Shown piece after piece: positions 59,665-64,000 of a stretch of 64,000 nucleotides of DNA (positions are counted from its first letter, which is position 1; each line of letters begins with the position of its first letter). This stretch comes from Zopfochytrium polystomum (lineage: Eukaryota; Chytridiomycota; Chytridiomycetes; Chytridiales; Chytridiaceae). The DNA is taken from contig JAIVFJ010000080.1 of NCBI GenBank assembly GCA_025765615.1, positions 1-64,000 of the forward strand, written 5' to 3'. A program made the translations under genes and the position numbers. The notes under the pieces were generated by a model, which saw only the letters and a list, made by a program, of their open reading frames with translations, did not search any database and had not been told where the DNA came from.

Positions 59665-61560
59665 CCACCAATGCAGACCTGGGTGCTGGCTTGTGCTGTT
59701 GACAAATACTCCAAGTATTCAGTGGAACAGAAACCCTGTGTTAACAATTTTCCTCCTCCTCTGCTCAAGCAGATAATGTAGGAGAGGTTTTTACCCTGTG
59801 CTGGTCACGCTTGCCTAGCCACTATTACAGCATGCATATCATCATTATGTATCAATTATTCATAACAGAGTTTTTTCTCTTTCTCTCCAAGTTGGGGAGA
59901 AGGACCACCCACAAACACACATCTCCACTTCATTCACTCCTTCCACTCACTCACTCAGAGTAGACTGTTTACAGCAGAGGCCGGCGCAGGCCTTTGGCCT
60001 GCATTGACGATGATGACAACAAGGAGGAATGGGAGGAGGAGGACTGTGAGTGCTCTCAGCGTGTTGGAGGGGATGGGCGACACCTGTCTCCCACGCCTCA
60101 GAGGATGACCAAGTCTCCTGCAAACCAAGAACACGCACCTGCTAAGATTTGCTGCAACTGTTGTGCTAAATGGTCCTAAGCCCATTCTTCCCAGCCCATT
60201 TGTGAAAGGCATCTTTGTCGCTGCCAAACCAAATGCTTCTATTGAAGACAAGATCACTCAGGTTTGAGACCAGCTCCCTCAGCTATTGCGGCTCAGCACT
60301 CCACGCTGGGCTATGTCCAGCCAGAGTTTTTGCTGCCTGAGGCTTACTTCGTTCCAGTGTACATCTGCCCTAACCTTTCAGATGGGGGCTGGGCTAGCCC
60401 CCGCCACAGCATAAGACTCGTGTTGAGAACTGAGAAGGGCTTCCCAAAAGTGCCATAAATTTCAGTTATTGGTTGATTGCTGCTCTGATGGAATGCTGGG
60501 TGTATGATGGGACAAGGAGAAGTTCATCAAGGCCTGTGCTGATGCTGAGATGCTGTGGATACTGAGTGCAAGCCCTGGCTGCCAACGAAGTGAAAGATTC
60601 TCCCAAGGCTCAGGAAGCAGCTGTGCAGGTGTACCTCCACCAGGTTGCTGGGATCTTGAACCATTCCTCTTTTAGACCACCACATCAGAATTTGGGAGGG
60701 AACCAATTGCGAATACTTGGCCTTTGTGGATGCGTTTGCACAAAGACACCAAAGCATATGTGTTTTCAGGAATATTATTTTTTTTTGCTTCTTCATTCCA
60801 GCAACAAACAAAAATACACGCACAAAAAGGACAAAAAAATGTGACAAGGGCCCATCAGCTGGTGTGCTGATAACAGCCTTACCAACATTCAAGAAATGTT
60901 TGAACGAAGGGTTGAATGTGGACTTTACGATCGATTGTTGACTTCCTTAGCCCGCTGACCTAAGGTACCATCCTCTTGAAAGAAGACACTTCTTATTTAT
61001 TGTGCATTGATGTGACTCCATTCCAAACGCCTTCCTGTTCCCTCAGTGTCTTGAGACACAGATTCTTGGCCTTTGTGGATTGTTCATTCCAAAGCATCCA
61101 CAATTAGTTTTCTGGGAAAACCCTGATGTTGCCGTTGATGCTAGCAATCATAATGCTCAAATTATCTACAACATGGTTCCAAAACAAAGAGCCATGAGTA
61201 TGAAGGACTTTAGGCTGGCTGTTGCACACTTCCTCCTTGAGAGTGACTTCAAGTTCTGGCTTGAGGGTGGCTGATGTAATCCCAACCTCAGTACAATTTT
61301 TTTGATTGTTACTATCACAAAATACAAGTATATTTTCTTGTTACCTCAGCAATTGAACAAAATTAAGTGGAAATTCAAGTTCCCACTTGTAATCAGTCTA
61401 CTCTTAGTGAGTGAGTGAGTGAAAGGATCGAAGATTGTTTTTCTGTGGTCCTTCTCCCCAACTTGGAGAGAAAGAGAAAAACTCTGTTATGAATAATTGA
61501 TGCATAATGATGATATGCATGCTATAATAGTTGCTAGGCAAGTGTGAACAGCACGTGCAA
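59665..61560. mobile_element. Inverted-repeat element, decayed, possibly piggyBac-like
   Basis: 59811-59975 and 61384-61555 are inverted copies of each other (about 165 bp; shared ACTTGCCTAGC, CATCATTATG, ATTATTCATAACAGAG, TCTCCAAGTTGGGGAGAAGG). They enclose about 1.4 kb with only short frames. The frame at 61080-61274 resembles the last part of a piggyBac transposase: a VAVDASNHNAQIIYN segment (cf. the Val-Asn-Ala-x-Ile-Leu-Tyr region) and MKDFRLAVAHFLL. No catalytic Asp region is recognizable. The class is tentative. A further solo end is at 4957-5275. Confidence 0.5.
61080..61274 (+). pseudogene. piggyBac-like transposase C-terminal remnant
   Basis: A 64-codon frame MFIPKHPQLVFWENPDVAVD ... 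NAQIIYN ... SMKDFRLAVAHFLLES. In piggyBac-type transposases the last part before the Cys-rich tail has a similar hydrophobic helix, an Asn-Ala-x-Ile-x-Tyr motif and a Phe-Arg-x-x-Leu-Ala-x-x-Leu segment. The rest of the protein is missing or unreadable. The match rests on one region only. Confidence 0.35.
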
Positions 61561-61737
61561 TGAGCAGTCAGATGGCCAGGATCTGCTGTCTGGAAGCATG
61601 GTTTGGTTGAGCAGGTGTGAGGTGTTGCATTTGGAGCCTGGCTGAGATTGTGTTGGCCCAGCTCATGTGCAGGTAGTGCTCAGACTTGTGCATGTGTGCA
61701 TTGGTAGCCCAGCTTGAAATTCTGCACAGAAGTTTCA

Positions 61738-61862
61738 CCCAGTGCCTTCTACTAATGACGCTCCCCATAAGGATAGCTAAGGAAGCTGACTGGTGCAACT
61801 GATGAGAGCGGCTACCAGTGTGCTAAGCATGCTCAAGGTTTCACAGTGCCTAGAGAAGAAGT
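61738..61862 (+). repeat. Interspersed repeat shared with 4340-4462
   Basis: ACTAATGACGCTCCCCATAA ... GTGCCTAGAGAAGAA is the second copy of the ~115-bp repeat. It ends where the AT-rich D5-like sequence begins. Confidence 0.65.
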
Positions 61863-62839
61863 TGCAAAGAGATTTTTGCATACGAAAATGAGAAGTTATG
61901 GTGGTATTATGACGACAGTGATGGATTGTGGAAGATAGATATAAATCAAGAATTTATTAGAGCTGAAATGGAAAATGCTACAATACTTTATTCAGAATTG
62001 AAACACAAATACTTAACGACAATGACATGTTGAAAGCAATTGACAGGAAAAATACAGCAACTTGAAACCAAAAAAGAAACAGACAAAATGATTGAATATG
62101 CCAAAGGAATATGGTATAAAACTTCAAATGAATTTGAAAAAAATAAAGACTGTAAGAATTTAATTCCTTTCAAAAATGGAACATAAGATAAAGAAGAAAA
62201 GGAATTTCGAAATTTCAGTAAAAGTGATTATGTTACAAAGTGCTTATCATATGATTTTAACGAACATGCAAATCCTCAAATAGCAAGGGATTTCATGGAA
62301 GCTCTTTTACCAGACCCTGAACAAAGGGAATTTTTATTAAAAGAAATATCAGAAGTGATAAGTCCCTTTCGAAGTGTTTATATGTCATATGTTAAAGGTC
62401 CTGGTGGTAAAAAGTTGATTGATTTATTAAAAACAATGTTTGGATTTCAAACTGTAGAATTAATTGCTGATAAAATAATATTAGAAGATAAAAACAAGAC
62501 GAAACCTCATTTATACAGCTTGAAGAATGTTCGATTCGCATTTACAGAGTTGTCAAGTGAACATATGATTCTGAAACAATTATGGTGTGGTTTAAACATA
62601 TTGCAAATGGTTTTGTGCCGGTAAGAAAGCGAGGAAAGTGGTCTGATGGTATAAAAACAAAAAAGAAACTGTTTATTTCATGCGAAGAATTACCAAGAGT
62701 GTATCAATGGAGAGCTTTGAGATTTGACACTCAAGACTGTGACATAGTTGGAGACATTCGATCAGAATTTATGAAACTTATTATAGAGCACATTTTTAGA
62801 AAACATAGTCCTCCAAGGTCCATACAGGTGATTGAATAA
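61863..62839 (+). pseudogene. D5-like primase-helicase, tandem copy 1 (broken)
   Basis: It begins with a frame reading FAYENEKLWWYYDDSDGLWK, followed by two or more stops, then KSDYVTKCLSYDFN and the helicase start at 62295 (MEALLPDPEQREFLLKEISE). The P-loop position reads YVKGPGGKKLIDLL, and a RFAFTELSSEH segment sits where Walker B is expected. After a frame break near 62600, FKHIANGFVPVRKRG and LFISCEELPRVYQWR follow, with a stop at 62839. AT-rich codons. The layout is colinear with tandem copy 2 and with the helicase at 46.4-47.6 kb. Confidence 0.65.
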
Positions 62840-62906
62840 GAATATAAATGTCAGGAATGGGCAGCACCACCGAAGTTTTGTATAAAACAAGTATATCTAT
62901 TTTTAT

Positions 62907-63864
62907 ATGGAATCCATTCTTGCTAATATAAATGAGTCCGACTTACTACACAGGCTAAACGGAAACGATCTTAGTGACATGTTAAAATGCTTCAAAGGAA
63001 AATGTGTATACACTTTTGAAAGTAATCAATGGTGGTATTTTGACGAGAATAAGCAATGTTGGACTCACGATGTCCTTTCATTAGAATCACAACTTTACTT
63101 GAGCTCCATTTTCCCAAATGTTTATAAATATTTAAAAGACAAATATCATCACAACAACGATATAGTCACCAAAATCGAAAAATTATTAAAACAATTAAAT
63201 AGAATTTCAATAAAAGGACTCTTGAAACAGGCTGTTTATACTTGGCACGATAAAGAGTTCTAAAAATTGATAGATTCCAACAAAAAAAAATTACTTTTAG
63301 AAATGGCACTTACGATTTAAGATATATGTCTTTAAAACCTGTCAGTAAAGATGATATGGTCTCAAAAGATTAAGTTATGATTTTGACGAAAATGTGAATT
63401 TAGACAGATTAGAAAAATTCTTGGAGGACATTGTCCCCGATTACGATATACGTGAATACTTGAAAAAATCCATGAGTAATGTCTTATATAACAAAAGAGA
63501 AAGCATTGTTTATTTAAGTGGACCTGGAGGTAAGAAACTTGTTGAATTAATGAGAAAAGCATTCGAACATTATTCTTATCAGTTAATCGGTTCAGAAATC
63601 ATAAAAGCTGATAAAAATTACCCTGGTCCCAATGAACATATGCATAATGTAAAAAGTAAGAAATTTGTTTACATGATGTCTCCCGACGAAATGAAAAGCT
63701 CAACCATTCAAAAATGGTTGAATAGAATCTGTGACAAATTTTATTCTGTCAGGAAAAATAGATGTCCATTTGAAACAATCTATGTTAATGCACAAGTGTT
63801 TGTGTTATGGGACGATTACCTGAATTCTATTTTAATAGACGTGCAAAGGCAATTCACTCTTTGA
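62907..63864 (+). pseudogene. D5-like primase-helicase, tandem copy 2 (broken)
   Basis: The first frame 62907-63263 reads NESDLLHRLNGNDLSDMLKC, then QWWYFDENKQCWTHD. After a frame change a FRNGTYDLRYMSLKPVS segment gives the D5 N-terminal NG-x-YDL signature. From 63394 NLDRLEKFLEDIVPDYDIRE leads to YLSGPGGKKLVELM at the P-loop position and KKFVYMMSPDEMK at the Walker B position. A 63864 stop follows QRQFTL. Divergence from copy 1 is large, so the duplication is old or the two derive from different relatives. Sequence continues AT-rich to the window end. Confidence 0.7.
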
Positions 63865-64000
63865 ATTCTGAAATGCTTGATTCCGAATACTCTAAAAAAG
63901 CATAAATGAAAATGATGATTGAATACCACGACAAAGATATTAAAGCACCAGACTCAATCAAACAAGATTTGCCTCACAATAGACCTGATCCTGATCAAAA
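63865..64000. other. Continuation of the AT-rich block, cut by the window end
   Basis: AT-rich sequence with several stops in the frame of the preceding helicase. Other frames are short. The block probably continues beyond the window. Confidence 0.4.

Overview
This is eukaryotic nuclear DNA. The GC-rich genes have spliceosomal introns (GT-AG, plus one GC-AG) and very long Ser/Ala/Pro/Gln low-complexity tracts, between microsatellite-rich spacers. A WSC-domain cell-surface protein, a secreted protein with a Cys module, and a TRPV-like ankyrin channel together fit best with an early-diverging, chytrid-like zoosporic fungus. That placement is an inference; another unicellular opisthokont is possible. 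I could not run any search.

Layout. 0-3.7 kb is low-complexity DNA with no convincing gene. 3.7-10.6 kb is a graveyard of LINE fragments, tRNA-like SINE pieces and unclassified repeat. 10.9-15.9 kb holds two convergent, inverted paralogues encoding tandem 57-residue CCCH knuckles. 17.6-22.8 kb is a multi-exon TRPV-like channel. 23.9-24.6 kb is an orphan 3' end of 18S rRNA followed by an ITS-like tandem duplication. 24.6-29.4 kb holds an inverted duplication, an unknown gene and a frameshifted PrimPol-like primase. 29.7-31.1 kb is a multi-exon zinc-ribbon gene. 32.7-35.9 kb is an alpha/beta hydrolase with a giant disordered insert. 36.8-39.7 kb is a structurally complete PIF/Harbinger-like transposon (50-bp inverted repeats, transposase, divergent Myb-like partner). 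40.5-42.0 kb is a secreted EXORDIUM/PHI-1-like protein, with a decayed relative at 43.1-43.3 kb. 44.1-45.2 kb is a 5'-truncated LINE.

45.2-49.5 kb is a visibly AT-rich island carrying a decayed replication module: a polymerase/primase-like N-terminus, a D5-type primase-helicase broken by frameshifts and a single in-frame stop, a 37-codon ORF and an intact 189-codon ORF. It is bounded by a LINE and an LTR. A second AT-rich block at 61.9-64.0 kb holds two tandem D5-like copies and runs off the window. Both look like relics of a DNA virus or virus-like mobile element that are being overwritten by retroelements. 49.5-58.7 kb contains two ~2.2-kb copies of an unclassified repeat. One is split by a solo LTR with a 5-bp target duplication and heat-shock-element arrays; the other is the empty site. 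A WSC-domain gene (54.1-55.5 kb) lies between them. 59.7-61.6 kb is a decayed, possibly piggyBac-like element with ~165-bp inverted repeats.

The most unusual material is the virus-like replication modules (two AT-rich blocks plus the GC-richer PrimPol), the twin knuckle-array genes, and the HSE-bearing LTR.
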